Below are positions 1-7,895 of a DNA stretch of 45,329 nucleotides, in pieces. Under the pieces are notes generated by a model that had not been told where the DNA came from, searched no databases, and was given only the letters and a program-made list of their open reading frames with translations. Positions within the stretch are counted from its first letter, which is position 1. The number at the start of each line of letters is the position of its first letter. Origin of the DNA: Tetragenococcus sp041859945 (GTDB taxonomy: Bacteria; Bacillota; Bacilli; Lactobacillales; Enterococcaceae); the NCBI GenBank assembly GCA_041859945.1, contig JBFLGC010000019.1, forward strand, positions 1 through 45,329, read 5' to 3'. Both the position numbers and the translations under genes were made by a program.

Positions 1-263
1 GGGATAGAATGTATGAATTCTTAGATAAATTGGTTAGTGTGGCTTTACCTCGTGTCCGCGATTTCCATGGAATCAGTAAAAATGCTTTTGATGGCCGTGG
101 TAATTACACATTAGGCATCAAAGAACAATTGATTTTCCCAGAAGTGGATTATGATATGATAGACAAAGTTCGCGGTATGGATATCGTGATTGTTACAACA
201 GCAAACACAGATGAGGAATCACGTGAATTGTTGACACAATTAGGTATGCCATTCCAAAAATAA
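1..263 (+). CDS. rplE: 50S ribosomal protein L5, 3' part only
   Basis: The gene is cut by the left edge; the open frame runs from base 3 with no start codon of its own in the window, so the ATG at 9 is internal. The last 86 residues match the C-terminal half of L5, including the RDFHGI and GNYTLGIKEQLIFPE stretches typical of the family. L5 binds 5S rRNA in the central protuberance of the large subunit. It is followed after 16 bases by rpsN with an AAGGAGG site, as in the Firmicutes spc operon. Identity is certain; only the missing N-terminus is unknown. Confidence 0.97.
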   Translation, partial: DRMYEFLDKLVSVALPRVRDFHGISKNAFDGRGNYTLGIKEQLIFPEVDYDMIDKVRGMDIVIVTTANTDEESRELLTQLGMPFQK

Positions 264-279
264 AAAGGAGGCGAATAAC

Positions 280-465
280 GTGGCTAAAAAATCTCAAATT
301 GCTAAAAATAAACGTCCAGCAAAATATTCTACTCAAGAATACACTCGTTGTGAACGTTGTGGACGTCCACATTCCGTATATCGTAAATTTAAACTTTGCC
401 GTATTTGCTTACGCGAACTTGCCTATAAAGGTCAAATTCCCGGTGTGAAGAAAGCTAGCTGGTAA
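280..465 (+). CDS. rpsN: 30S ribosomal protein S14, zinc-binding short form (type Z)
   Basis: A 61-residue protein with a GTG start behind AAGGAGG. Cysteines C24, C27, C40 and C43 form the two CxxC pairs of the zinc ribbon, so this is the short C+ paralogue and not the 89-residue zinc-free S14. It binds the 3' major domain of 16S rRNA in the head of the small subunit. Its place between rplE and rpsH is the standard spc operon position. In Firmicutes the zinc-free copy usually sits elsewhere under zinc control; it is not in this window. Confidence 0.97.
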   Translation: MAKKSQIAKNKRPAKYSTQEYTRCERCGRPHSVYRKFKLCRICLRELAYKGQIPGVKKASW

Positions 466-498
466 AATCAAACTCGCATAAAGGAGGTAAATCATCTA

Positions 499-897
499 AT
501 GGTCATGACAGATCCAATTGCAGATTTTCTAACCCGTATCAGAAATGCCAATATGGCAAAACACGATATGTTAGAAGTACCTGCTTCAAAAATCAAACAC
601 GACATCGCTGAAATCTTGAAAAATGAAGGTTTCATCCGCGACGTTGAATATATCGAAGATGACAAACAAGGCGTGATCCGCGTGTTCCTTAAATATGGAA
701 AAAATGGAGAACGTGTTATCACAAACTTGAAACGTATTTCTAAACCTGGTCTTCGTGCTTATGTGAAAGCTGACGAAGTTCCTAAAGTATTGAATGGTTT
801 AGGGATCGCGATCATTTCTACTTCTGATGGTGTGATCACTGATAAAGAAGCTAGAGCAAAAAATGTTGGCGGCGAAGTAATCGCCTATGTATGGTAA
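499..897 (+). CDS. rpsH: 30S ribosomal protein S8
   Basis: A 132-residue S8, of usual length for Bacilli. The start at 499 (MVMTDPIADFLTRIRN) is preferred over the in-frame ATG at 505 because AGGAGG at 482-487 is spaced 11 bases from the first and 17 from the second; Bacilli S8 proteins commonly begin MVMTDPIAD. S8 binds the central domain of 16S rRNA early in assembly. In E. coli S8 is the feedback regulator of the spc operon; no matching mRNA site was looked for beyond the window edge. The C-terminal end, with GGEVIAYVW, is family-typical. Confidence 0.97.
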   Translation: MVMTDPIADFLTRIRNANMAKHDMLEVPASKIKHDIAEILKNEGFIRDVEYIEDDKQGVIRVFLKYGKNGERVITNLKRISKPGLRAYVKADEVPKVLNGLGIAIISTSDGVITDKEARAKNVGGEVIAYVW

Positions 898-928
898 TTG
901 AAAATATTCCACAAGGAGGTGTCTCTAA

Positions 929-1465
929 GTGAGTCGTATTGGTAAGAAAGTCGTTGTTTTGCCTGCCGGTGTTACGGTCGATCAAAACGGAAACGACATT
1001 ACAGTTAAAGGGCCTAAAGGCGAATTGACACGCACTATTTCTGCTGACATTACAATGAATGTCGAAGGAAGCGAAGTCACATTCACTCGTCCAGATGATA
1101 CAAAAGAAATGAAAACAATCCATGGAACGACGCGGGCCAACTTCAATAACATGGTCGTTGGCGTAAGCGAAGGTTTCCAAAAAGCGTTGGAACTTGTTGG
1201 GGTCGGTTATCGTGCGCAATTACAAGGAAGCAAACTTGTACTAAATGTCGGTTACTCCCATCCAGTGGAATTTGATGCCCCTGAAGGCATTACCATTGAA
1301 GTTCCTGCCAACAATTCAGTGATCATTAAAGGATCAAATAAAGAAGTCGTTGGTGAATTGGCTGCAAATATCCGTGGCGTACGTCCTCCAGAACCTTATA
1401 AAGGGAAAGGGATCCGTTATGTCGGCGAATTTGTACGTCGTAAAGAAGGAAAAACTGGTAAATAG
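929..1465 (+). CDS. rplF: 50S ribosomal protein L6
   Basis: A 178-residue L6 with a GTG start 9 bases after AAGGAGG. The N-terminus MSRIGKKVV and the C-terminal motif PEPYKGKGIRYVGE (near residues 151-164) are diagnostic. L6 has two similar RNA-binding folds and lies near the factor-binding site of the large subunit. It follows rpsH after 31 bases and precedes rplR, which is the conserved operon order. Nothing in length or sequence is unusual. Confidence 0.97.
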   Translation: MSRIGKKVVVLPAGVTVDQNGNDITVKGPKGELTRTISADITMNVEGSEVTFTRPDDTKEMKTIHGTTRANFNNMVVGVSEGFQKALELVGVGYRAQLQGSKLVLNVGYSHPVEFDAPEGITIEVPANNSVIIKGSNKEVVGELAANIRGVRPPEPYKGKGIRYVGEFVRRKEGKTGK

Positions 1466-1518
1466 TTTTTATTTACTTAATGCAGCTTAAGGCTAGCAAA
1501 TACAAAGAGGTGACAATT

Positions 1519-1875
1519 GTGATTACAAAACCAGATAAAAATAAAACACGTCAAAAAAGACATGCACGTGTCCGTAACAAAATCTCTGGTACTGCTGAGT
1601 GCCCACGCTTGAACATTTATCGTTCAAATAAACACATCTACGCGCAAGTAATTGATGACGTAGCGGGTGTGACGCTAGCAAGTGCCTCTACCTTAGATAA
1701 AGAAATTTCGGGTGGAACCAAAAGTGAACAAGCACAAGCTGTCGGGAAACTGATTGCTACTCGTGCGAATGAAAAACAAGTAAAACAAGTAGTCTTTGAC
1801 CGTGGCGGCTATCTTTATCATGGCCGTGTAGAAGCGTTAGCACAAGCTGCACGTGAAAACGGACTAGAATTTTAG
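1519..1875 (+). CDS. rplR: 50S ribosomal protein L18
   Basis: I place the start at the GTG at 1519, giving 118 residues beginning MITKPDKNKTRQKRHARVR. It is preceded by an AGAGGTG site, and this is the normal length of L18 in Bacilli. The frame is open back to an ATG at 1480, but that start has no ribosome binding site and would add 13 unrelated residues. L18 binds 5S rRNA together with L5 and L25 in the central protuberance. The C-terminal GRVEALAQAARENGLEF is strongly conserved. Confidence 0.96.
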   Translation: MITKPDKNKTRQKRHARVRNKISGTAECPRLNIYRSNKHIYAQVIDDVAGVTLASASTLDKEISGGTKSEQAQAVGKLIATRANEKQVKQVVFDRGGYLYHGRVEALAQAARENGLEF

Positions 1876-1895
1876 GAAAGGGAGGAACACCATTC

Positions 1896-2396
1896 ATGGT
1901 TTATATTGATCCTAACCATTTGGAATTAGAAGACCGTGTCGTAGCCATCAATCGTGTCACGAAGGTCGTCAAAGGCGGACGTCGTTTACGGTTTGCTGCA
2001 CTTGTAGTAGTAGGCGATAAAAACGGACATGTTGGTTTTGGTACTGGTAAAGCACAAGAAGTACCAGAAGCGATCCGTAAAGGCGTTGAAGATGCTAAAA
2101 AGAATTTGATCGAAGTACCAATGGTCGGTACCACACTTCCTCATGAAGTCATTGGCATATTCGGTGGTGGCCGTGTTATGTTGAAACCTGCAATCGCCGG
2201 GGCTGGAGTTGCAGCTGGTGGTTCAGTTCGTGCCGTCTTAGAATTAGCGGGTATTGCCGATGTGACATCAAAATCATTAGGTTCAAATACACCGATCAAC
2301 GTTGTTAGTGCCACGATCGATGGTTTGAAACAATTAAGACGTGCCGAAGAAATTGCTGAACTTCGTGGTAAATCTGTCGAAGAAATCGTAGGGTAA
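1896..2396 (+). CDS. rpsE: 30S ribosomal protein S5
   Basis: A 166-residue S5 with an ATG start after GGGAGG. It has the N-terminal double-stranded RNA-binding-like half with RVVAINRVTKVVKGGRR (residues 14-30), the loop in which spectinomycin resistance changes occur in other bacteria; the loop looks wild type. The second half carries the GAGVAAGGSVRAVLELAG stretch. S5 sits at the mRNA entry channel and helps decoding accuracy. It lies 20 bases after rplR and 13 bases before rpmD, in standard operon order. Confidence 0.97.
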   Translation: MVYIDPNHLELEDRVVAINRVTKVVKGGRRLRFAALVVVGDKNGHVGFGTGKAQEVPEAIRKGVEDAKKNLIEVPMVGTTLPHEVIGIFGGGRVMLKPAIAGAGVAAGGSVRAVLELAGIADVTSKSLGSNTPINVVSATIDGLKQLRRAEEIAELRGKSVEEIVG

Positions 2397-2409
2397 AGGG
2401 GACATTACA

Positions 2410-2589
2410 ATGGCTGAATTAAAAATCACTTTAAAACGCAGTATTATTGGACGTCCTCAAAACCAACGCGATACAGTAAAAGCGTTAGGTTTGGGCAAAG
2501 TGAATAGTAGTGTCGTAAAACCTGCTAATGAAGCAATTTCTGGTATGGTCAAAACGATCGCTCACTTAGTGGACGTTGAAGAAATATAA
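2410..2589 (+). CDS. rpmD: 50S ribosomal protein L30
   Basis: A short gene of 59 codons starting ATG at 2410 and ending TAA at 2587-2589. Translation begins MAELKITLKRSIIGRPQNQR and contains VKALGLGKVNSSVVKPAN, the L30 signature region. An AAAGGGG site lies about ten bases before the start. Its position between rpsE and rplO is the fixed place of rpmD in spc operons. L30 is a small peripheral protein of the large subunit. Confidence 0.96.
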   Translation: MAELKITLKRSIIGRPQNQRDTVKALGLGKVNSSVVKPANEAISGMVKTIAHLVDVEEI

Positions 2590-2623
2590 TTTTTAAGAAA
2601 TTCTGATTAAGGAGGTGCCAAAC

Positions 2624-3064
2624 ATGAAACTTCATGAATTACAACCTACAGAAGGTTCTCGTCATGTACGTAATCGCGTGGGCCGTGGCTCATCATCTGG
2701 CAATGGTAAAACAGCTGGTCGTGGTCAAAAAGGACAAAAAGCACGTTCAGGTGGTGGAACTCGTTTAGGCTTTGAAGGTGGTCAAACCCCATTGTTCCGT
2801 CGTTTACCAAAACGTGGCTTTACCAACATCAATCGCAAAGACTATGCGATCGTAAACATCGATGCGCTGAATCGCTTTGAAGACGGTGCAGAAGTAACAC
2901 CTATCGTTTTAGTTGAAGCTGGTTTAGTCAAAGATGAAAAAGATGGAATCAAAGTCCTTGGAAATGGCGAAATTTCTAAAAAATTAACAGTAAAGGCAGC
3001 AAAATTCTCAAAATCAGCAGAAGAAGCCATCAAGAATGCTGGCGGTTCAGTTGAGGTGATCTAA
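2624..3064 (+). CDS. rplO: 50S ribosomal protein L15
   Basis: I take the ATG at 2624 (MKLHELQPTEGSRHVRNRVG), giving 146 residues, the normal Bacilli length. An in-frame GTG at 2615 lies inside the GGAGGTG ribosome binding site itself and cannot be the start. The glycine- and lysine-rich N-terminal extension (GRGSSSGNGKTAGRGQKGQ) threads into 23S rRNA. Its TAA stop shares one base with the ATG of secY, so the two are translationally coupled. Confidence 0.97.
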   Translation: MKLHELQPTEGSRHVRNRVGRGSSSGNGKTAGRGQKGQKARSGGGTRLGFEGGQTPLFRRLPKRGFTNINRKDYAIVNIDALNRFEDGAEVTPIVLVEAGLVKDEKDGIKVLGNGEISKKLTVKAAKFSKSAEEAIKNAGGSVEVI

Positions 3065-4356
3065 TGGTAAAACTTTTAAAGGAAGCTTTTAAAGACAAAA
3101 ATATTAGATCAAGGATTTACTTTACTATTTTTATTTTGTTCGTTTTTCGTCTGGGAACACATATCACGGTTCCAGGCGTCAATGCAAGTCGTTTGAATGC
3201 TATTTCTGACATGCCTTTTTTGAACATGTTGGATCTTGTTAGTGGCAGTGCCATGCAACGTTTCTCTGTTTTCTCAATGGGTGTTTCGCCTTACATCACC
3301 GCTTCGATCATCGTTCAATTGATGCAAATGGATATCGTTCCTAAATTTGTAGAATGGTCGAAACAAGGAGAAGTAGGACGACGGAAACTCAATCAAGCGA
3401 CTCGTTATATCACAATCGTTTTAGGATTTTTGCAATCTGTTGCCTTGACTGCAACTTTTCAATCTTGGACCCAATATGGTTTTGTTGAAAATCCTAATGT
3501 GATGGCTTATATCACGATCGGGCTGGTTTTGACTACAGGGACCATGTTTGTGACTTGGTTAGGCGAATTGATCACTGAAAAAGGGATCGGTAATGGGGTC
3601 TCCATGATCATCTTTGCCGGGATCATTTCTAGATTACCAGTCGAAGGCAAACAACTGATTGAAGATTATTTCATCAATATCGAGAAATCAGAAATTTGGA
3701 AGTCCGTGATCTTCATGGTCATCTTGCTTGTAGCTATTTTGGCCATCGTTGCCTTCGTGACGTATTTCCAACAAGCAGAGCGTAAGATCCCAATCCAATA
3801 TACCAAGCGGATAGCTGGCGTACCGACTAGCAGTTATTTACCATTAAAGGTCAATGCTGCCGGCGTCATTCCTGTTATCTTTGCTAGTTCATTGATCGCA
3901 ACTCCTAATGCAGTCATTCAAGCTTTTGGCGCACATAAGAGTTCAGGTTGGTATCAAGTACTTGAGACTCTCTTCAGTTACAATACTGTCCCTGGAGCGA
4001 CTCTTTACACGATACTGATCGTAGGGTTCACTTTCTTCTATGCCTTTGTTCAAGTCAATCCAGAAAAAATGGCTGAAAACTTGCAAAAACAAGGCAGCTA
4101 TATTCCCAGTGTGCGACCAGGGAAAGCTACGGAAGATTATGTATCTAAGTTATTGATGCGTTTGAGTACTGTCGGAGCACTTTTTTTAGGCTTTGTTGCC
4201 TTAGTACCGATTGTCGCTCAAATGGTCTGGAACTTGCCGCAATCGATTGGCCTAGGTGGTACAAGTCTGTTGATCGTGATCAGTGTTGCACTTGAAACAG
4301 CGAAACAACTAGAGGGCTTGTTATTGAAACGTAATTATGTCGGATTTTTCGACTGA
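3064..4356 (+). CDS. secY: Protein translocase channel subunit SecY
   Basis: A 430-residue integral membrane protein with about ten hydrophobic segments. It forms the SecYEG channel that exports and inserts proteins at the plasma membrane. Family motifs seen include FRLGTHITVPGV in the N-terminal region, the PYITASIIVQLMQ segment (TM2) and the YFQQAERKIPIQYTKR cytosolic loop near residues 236-251 that contacts SecA and the ribosome. The ATG overlaps the rplO stop by one base. Together with ftsY later in the window, it represents the membrane-targeting pathway. Length and motifs are ordinary. Confidence 0.97.
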   Translation: MVKLLKEAFKDKNIRSRIYFTIFILFVFRLGTHITVPGVNASRLNAISDMPFLNMLDLVSGSAMQRFSVFSMGVSPYITASIIVQLMQMDIVPKFVEWSKQGEVGRRKLNQATRYITIVLGFLQSVALTATFQSWTQYGFVENPNVMAYITIGLVLTTGTMFVTWLGELITEKGIGNGVSMIIFAGIISRLPVEGKQLIEDYFINIEKSEIWKSVIFMVILLVAILAIVAFVTYFQQAERKIPIQYTKRIAGVPTSSYLPLKVNAAGVIPVIFASSLIATPNAVIQAFGAHKSSGWYQVLETLFSYNTVPGATLYTILIVGFTFFYAFVQVNPEKMAENLQKQGSYIPSVRPGKATEDYVSKLLMRLSTVGALFLGFVALVPIVAQMVWNLPQSIGLGGTSLLIVISVALETAKQLEGLLLKRNYVGFFD

Positions 4357-4366
4357 GTTTTTTGAG

Positions 4367-4388
4367 GTGTTGAGGTTTTCCTCAACAC
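4367..4388 (+). promoter_or_regulatory. Hairpin between secY and adk
   Basis: A perfect 9-bp stem (4367-4375 with 4380-4388, half GTGTTGAGG) closes a TTTT loop just after the secY stop. No T-run follows, so it is unlikely to be a full terminator. It may protect the 3' end of upstream mRNA or lower read-through into adk. The function is inferred; the stem is seen directly. Confidence 0.55.
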
Positions 4389-4431
4389 TATCCTAAAAAC
4401 TTCAATTAAGTAGCTTTAAGGAGGAATTGAG

Positions 4432-5079
4432 ATGAACCTCATATTAATGGGATTACCGGGTGCCGGAAAAGGGACACAAGCCGAAGAAATCGTGGCTACT
4501 TACAAGATACCCCACATTTCCACAGGTGATATGTTCCGTGCTGCGATCTCCGCTGAAACCAAGCTAGGCCTAGAAGCGAAGACGTATATGGACAAAGGAA
4601 ATCTAGTTCCTGATGAAGTGACCAATGGCATCGTAAAAGAAAGATTAGGTCAAACCGATACCGAGAATGGTTTCTTGTTAGATGGCTTTCCTAGAACCCT
4701 TGATCAAGCTAAAGCGCTAGATCAAATGTTAGAAGAACTAGGAAAGAAACTAGATGCTGTAATCAATATCGAAGTTCCTGAAGCAGTCTTGGTGGAACGT
4801 TTGGCTGGTCGTTATATTTGCAAAAATTGCGGAGCGACTTATCACAAATTATTCAACCCGACCAAGGTCGAAGGCACTTGTGATCAATGTGGTGGCCACG
4901 AATTTTATCAAAGAGATGATGACAAACCGGAAACGGTGAAAAACCGTCTTTCAGTCAATGTAAAAAGCAGTGCACCGATCTTAGCTCATTATAAAGAAAA
5001 AGGACTGTTATATTCCATTGATGGCAATCGCGAAATCGAAGCTGTATTTTCAGATGTGAAAAAGATCATTGACAAGTAG
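4432..5079 (+). CDS. adk: Adenylate kinase, zinc-lid type
   Basis: A 215-residue long-form adenylate kinase, catalysing ATP + AMP = 2 ADP in the cytosol. The P-loop GLPGAGKGT covers residues 7-15; the AMP-binding STGDMFR and the DGFPRT motif follow. The lid carries four cysteines, C130, C133, C150 and C153, which in this Gram-positive form bind structural zinc. The ATG follows AAGGAGG by 8 bases. Placement after secY is conserved across Firmicutes. Confidence 0.97.
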   Translation: MNLILMGLPGAGKGTQAEEIVATYKIPHISTGDMFRAAISAETKLGLEAKTYMDKGNLVPDEVTNGIVKERLGQTDTENGFLLDGFPRTLDQAKALDQMLEELGKKLDAVINIEVPEAVLVERLAGRYICKNCGATYHKLFNPTKVEGTCDQCGGHEFYQRDDDKPETVKNRLSVNVKSSAPILAHYKEKGLLYSIDGNREIEAVFSDVKKIIDK

Positions 5080-5120
5080 TCGATTGCCCGCAAAACCAAC
5101 TTGCAAAGTCAGCCTTTTTC

Positions 5121-5149
5121 TTGCGGTATCAGATATATTATGCTATAAT
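5121..5149 (+). promoter_or_regulatory. Internal promoter for infA and the alpha operon genes
   Basis: TTGCGG at 5121-5126 and TATAAT at 5144-5149 are spaced by exactly 17 bases, and the -10 box is preceded by TGC (extended -10). It sits in the 185-base gap between adk and infA. It should supply extra transcript for infA-rpmJ-rpsM-rpsK-rpoA-rplQ with a leader of about 110 bases. Confidence 0.75.
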
Positions 5150-5159
5150 ATGTCAGTCC

Positions 5160-5219
5160 ATCTTCTAATCTTTTAGAAGATCGAGTAAGAAAGTAAGGTG
5201 GGAACAAGGTGTTTCCGCC
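5160..5219 (+). promoter_or_regulatory. Two-hairpin leader of infA
   Basis: Downstream of the promoter, 5160-5168 pairs with 5173-5181 (perfect 9 bp, half ATCTTCTAA). Next, 5197-5206 pairs with 5210-5219 (10 bp with two G-U pairs, triloop). No T-run follows the second stem, so it is not a plain terminator. It may be an mRNA-stability or autoregulatory leader. I do not recognise it as a known ribosomal-protein leader family. Confidence 0.45.
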
Positions 5220-5264
5220 ATTTTAATGTGTCAAATGTGAAACAAGTACAAGGAGGTACTGTGC

Positions 5265-5483
5265 GTGGCAAAAGAAGATATGATCGAAATCGAAGGTACA
5301 GTCGTCGAAACTTTGCCGAATGCAATGTTTAAAGTTGAATTGGAGAATGGACATCAAGTGCTTGCGACTGTTTCTGGTAAAATCCGGATGCATTATATCC
5401 GCATCTTACCTGGAGATAAGGTGACAGTCGAACTTTCACCTTATGATTTGAGTCGTGGTCGTATTACCTATCGCTTTAAGTAA
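5265..5483 (+). CDS. infA: Translation initiation factor IF-1
   Basis: A 72-residue protein with a GTG start after AAGGAGG. It is a single OB-fold (S1-like) protein; MIEIEGTVVETLPNAMFKVE and the terminal LSPYDLSRGRITYRFK are invariant IF-1 stretches. IF-1 binds the ribosomal A site during initiation with IF-2 and IF-3. It is the first gene behind its own promoter and a structured leader, and precedes rpmJ by 32 bases, as in other Firmicutes. Confidence 0.97.
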   Translation: MAKEDMIEIEGTVVETLPNAMFKVELENGHQVLATVSGKIRMHYIRILPGDKVTVELSPYDLSRGRITYRFK

Positions 5484-5515
5484 TTGTACTCCGTAAAAAT
5501 ACAGGAGGTAGTATC

Positions 5516-5632
5516 ATGAAAGTAAAACCATCAGTAAAACCAATGTGTGAACATTGTAAAGTAATTCGTCGTAAAGGGCGCGTTATGGTGATTTGCCCAG
5601 CAAATCCAAAACACAAACAACGTCAAGGATAA
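5516..5632 (+). CDS. rpmJ: 50S ribosomal protein L36, zinc form
   Basis: A 38-codon gene, ATG at 5516 to TAA at 5630-5632, with ACAGGAGG upstream. Translation starts MKVKPSVKPMCEHCKVIRRK. C11, C14, C27 and H33 form the C+ zinc site. One residue longer than the common 37, because CPANPKHK replaces the shorter CENPKHK seen in many relatives. Its place between infA and rpsM is fixed in this operon. Confidence 0.96.
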   Translation: MKVKPSVKPMCEHCKVIRRKGRVMVICPANPKHKQRQG

Positions 5633-5650
5633 TCGGAGGTGTAACAAGAT

Positions 5651-6016
5651 ATGGCTCGTATTGCAGGAGTAGATATTCCGCGTGATAAACGGGTAGTCGT
5701 TTCACTGACTTATATTTATGGGATCGGGGAAACAACTGCTAAACACGTATTAGCAAATGCTGGCGTTTCAGAAGAGATCCGTGTACGTGATCTAACCAAT
5801 GAACAAACAGATGCTATCCGTGCGGAAGTAGATAAATTGAAAGTTGAAGGAGACCTTCGTCGTGAAGTGAACCTTAACATCAAACGCTTGATGGAAATCG
5901 GTTCTTACCGTGGAATCCGTCATCGTCGTGGTTTGCCTGTTCGCGGACAAAATACGAAAAACAATGCACGTACTCGTAAAGGACCCGCAAAATCAATTGC
6001 AGGTAAGAAAAAATAA
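5651..6016 (+). CDS. rpsM: 30S ribosomal protein S13
   Basis: A 121-residue S13, normal length, ATG after CGGAGG. Seen are the N-terminal MARIAGVDIPRDKRVV, the helix-two-turn-helix region with YGIGETTAKHVL, and the basic C-terminus RGQNTKNNARTRKGPAK, which reaches toward the P-site tRNA. S13 lies in the head of the small subunit and forms bridges to the large subunit. Start of the r-protein part of the alpha operon, followed by rpsK. Confidence 0.97.
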   Translation: MARIAGVDIPRDKRVVVSLTYIYGIGETTAKHVLANAGVSEEIRVRDLTNEQTDAIRAEVDKLKVEGDLRREVNLNIKRLMEIGSYRGIRHRRGLPVRGQNTKNNARTRKGPAKSIAGKKK

Positions 6017-6042
6017 TCTTTAGACAAGGAGGTTAAAACTTC

Positions 6043-6432
6043 ATGGCACAAAAAAAAGCGACACGTAAACGCCGTGTAAGAAAAAATATTGAATCTGGTA
6101 TTGCGCATATTCATTCCACGTTCAATAATACGATCGTAATGATCACTGATGTTCATGGAAATGCATTATCTTGGTCGTCAGCTGGTGCTTTAGGATTTAG
6201 AGGAAGTAGAAAGTCAACACCTTTCGCCGCTCAAATGGCAGCAGAAACCGCCGCAAAGGCAGCAATGGAACATGGACTTAAAAGTGTAGAAGTAACTGTT
6301 AAAGGTCCTGGCTCTGGACGTGAAGCAGCCATTCGCGCACTGCAAACAGCAGGCTTGGAAGTTTCTGCGATCCGTGATGTAACGCCTGTTCCTCATAATG
6401 GATGCCGCCCTCCAAAACGCCGTCGTGTTTAA
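6043..6432 (+). CDS. rpsK: 30S ribosomal protein S11
   Basis: A 129-residue S11, ATG after AAGGAGG. The basic N-terminus, the GIAHIHSTFNNTIV segment and the C-terminal VTPVPHNGCRPPKRRRV are diagnostic. S11 lies on the platform of the small subunit beside the Shine-Dalgarno helix. It follows rpsM by 26 bases. The 80-base gap to rpoA contains no gene. Confidence 0.97.
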   Translation: MAQKKATRKRRVRKNIESGIAHIHSTFNNTIVMITDVHGNALSWSSAGALGFRGSRKSTPFAAQMAAETAAKAAMEHGLKSVEVTVKGPGSGREAAIRALQTAGLEVSAIRDVTPVPHNGCRPPKRRRV

Positions 6433-6512
6433 TGAGTGCTGATCATTTTGAGTTTCAATAAGAAGGTCATTGAACAAGACACTTTTCGTTTTGAAAGGGG
6501 TAAGAGATAAGA

Positions 6513-7451
6513 ATGATTGAATTTGAAAAACCAAAAATTGCCAAAATTGATGAAGAGAAAGATTATGGCAAGTTCGTAGTCGAACCGCTTGAACGTGGCT
6601 ATGGAACTACTTTAGGAAATTCCCTACGTCGTATTTTGCTTTCTTCTCTACCAGGGGCCGCGATCACTAATATTCAAATCGATGGCGTGTTGCATGAATT
6701 CTCAACGATCAAAGGTGTTCGTGAAGATGTGGCGCAAATCATTTTGAACATTAAAGGTCTTGCCTTAAAAATGTATGGTGAAGAAGAAAAAACCCTTGAA
6801 ATCGATGCTACTGGATCTGCTGAGGTAACTGCCGGCGATATCATCGTCGATAGTGATGTAGAGATCCTAAATAAAGATATGTACATCTGTACTGTAGCTG
6901 CTGGCGCAACGTTTCATGCTCGCTTAACGGTGAAACCTGGTCGTGGTTATGTGCAAGCAGATGAAAACAAAAAAGAAGATATGCCGATCGGTGTACTTCC
7001 TGTTGATTCCATCTACACACCGGTACGTCGTGTCAACTATCAAGTAGAAAACACACGTGTGGGTCGTCGCGATGATTTTGACAAATTAACGATGGATATT
7101 TGGACAGATGGCTCGATTGCACCTCTGGACTCCTTAAGTCTAGCAGCGAAGATCTTGACTGAACATTTGGACATTTTTGTGAATTTGACAGATGAAGCGA
7201 AAAATGCTGAAATCATGATCGAAAAAGAAGAAACGCAAAAAGAAAAAATGTTGGAAATGACCATTGAAGAACTGGATCTTTCCGTACGTTCTTATAACTG
7301 TCTGAAACGTGCAGGCATCAATACTGTACAAGAATTAACAAATAAAACTGAGCCTGAAATGATCAAAGTTCGTAATTTAGGTCGCAAATCACTGGAAGAA
7401 GTGAAAGCTAAATTAGATGATTTAGGTTTGGGTTTACGTAAAGACGATTAA
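6513..7451 (+). CDS. rpoA: RNA polymerase alpha subunit
   Basis: A 312-residue alpha subunit, usual length for Lactobacillales. The N-terminal domain (about 1-230) carries ERGYGTTLGNSLRRILLSSLPG, which dimerises and nucleates core polymerase assembly. The C-terminal domain (about 245-312), with LDLSVRSYNCLKRAGINT and VRNLGRKSLEEVK, contacts UP elements and activators. Start ATG with GAAAGGGG upstream. rpsK-rpoA-rplQ order is conserved. Nothing unusual. Confidence 0.98.
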   Translation: MIEFEKPKIAKIDEEKDYGKFVVEPLERGYGTTLGNSLRRILLSSLPGAAITNIQIDGVLHEFSTIKGVREDVAQIILNIKGLALKMYGEEEKTLEIDATGSAEVTAGDIIVDSDVEILNKDMYICTVAAGATFHARLTVKPGRGYVQADENKKEDMPIGVLPVDSIYTPVRRVNYQVENTRVGRRDDFDKLTMDIWTDGSIAPLDSLSLAAKILTEHLDIFVNLTDEAKNAEIMIEKEETQKEKMLEMTIEELDLSVRSYNCLKRAGINTVQELTNKTEPEMIKVRNLGRKSLEEVKAKLDDLGLGLRKDD

Positions 7452-7474
7452 TTTTTACGAAGGAGGGAAATCCC

Positions 7475-7855
7475 ATGGGTTATCGTAAGTTAGGACGCAC
7501 ATCTAGCCAACGTAAAGCAATGTTGCGTGACTTAACGACAGATTTGATTATCAATGAACGCATCGTAACGACAGAAGCGCGTGCGAAAGAAGTTCGTTCA
7601 ACTGTTGAAAAAATGATCACTTTAGGCAAACGCGGTGATTTGCATGCACGTCGTCAAGCCGCAGCTTTTGTTCGCAATGAAGTGGCCGATGTACGTGAAG
7701 AAGACGAAGAAATCGTGATCGAATCAGCTTTACAAAAGCTGTTTAGCGATATTGCTCCTCGCTACGAAGATCGCCAAGGTGGCTATACTCGTATCTTGAA
7801 AACTGAATCAAGACGCGGAGATGCAGCACCAATGGTCGTCATCGAATTGGTTTAA
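7475..7855 (+). CDS. rplQ: 50S ribosomal protein L17
   Basis: A 126-residue bacterial L17, ATG after AAGGAGGG. N-terminus MGYRKLGRTSSQRKAMLRDL and the C-terminal GYTRILKTESRRGDAAPMVVIELV are diagnostic. It lies at the peptide exit tunnel side of the large subunit. It is the last r-protein gene of this cluster; the operon appears to end in the structured region at 7896-8024. Confidence 0.97.
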   Translation: MGYRKLGRTSSQRKAMLRDLTTDLIINERIVTTEARAKEVRSTVEKMITLGKRGDLHARRQAAAFVRNEVADVREEDEEIVIESALQKLFSDIAPRYEDRQGGYTRILKTESRRGDAAPMVVIELV

Positions 7856-7895
7856 AATTACACTTAGCATAGCAAAAGAAATTACTTTCTCAGCT

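Noticed and set aside
1480..1518. Longer N-terminus of L18 from ATG 1480.
   Set aside because: It has no ribosome binding site and adds residues not found in L18; the GTG at 1519 has AGAGGTG upstream.
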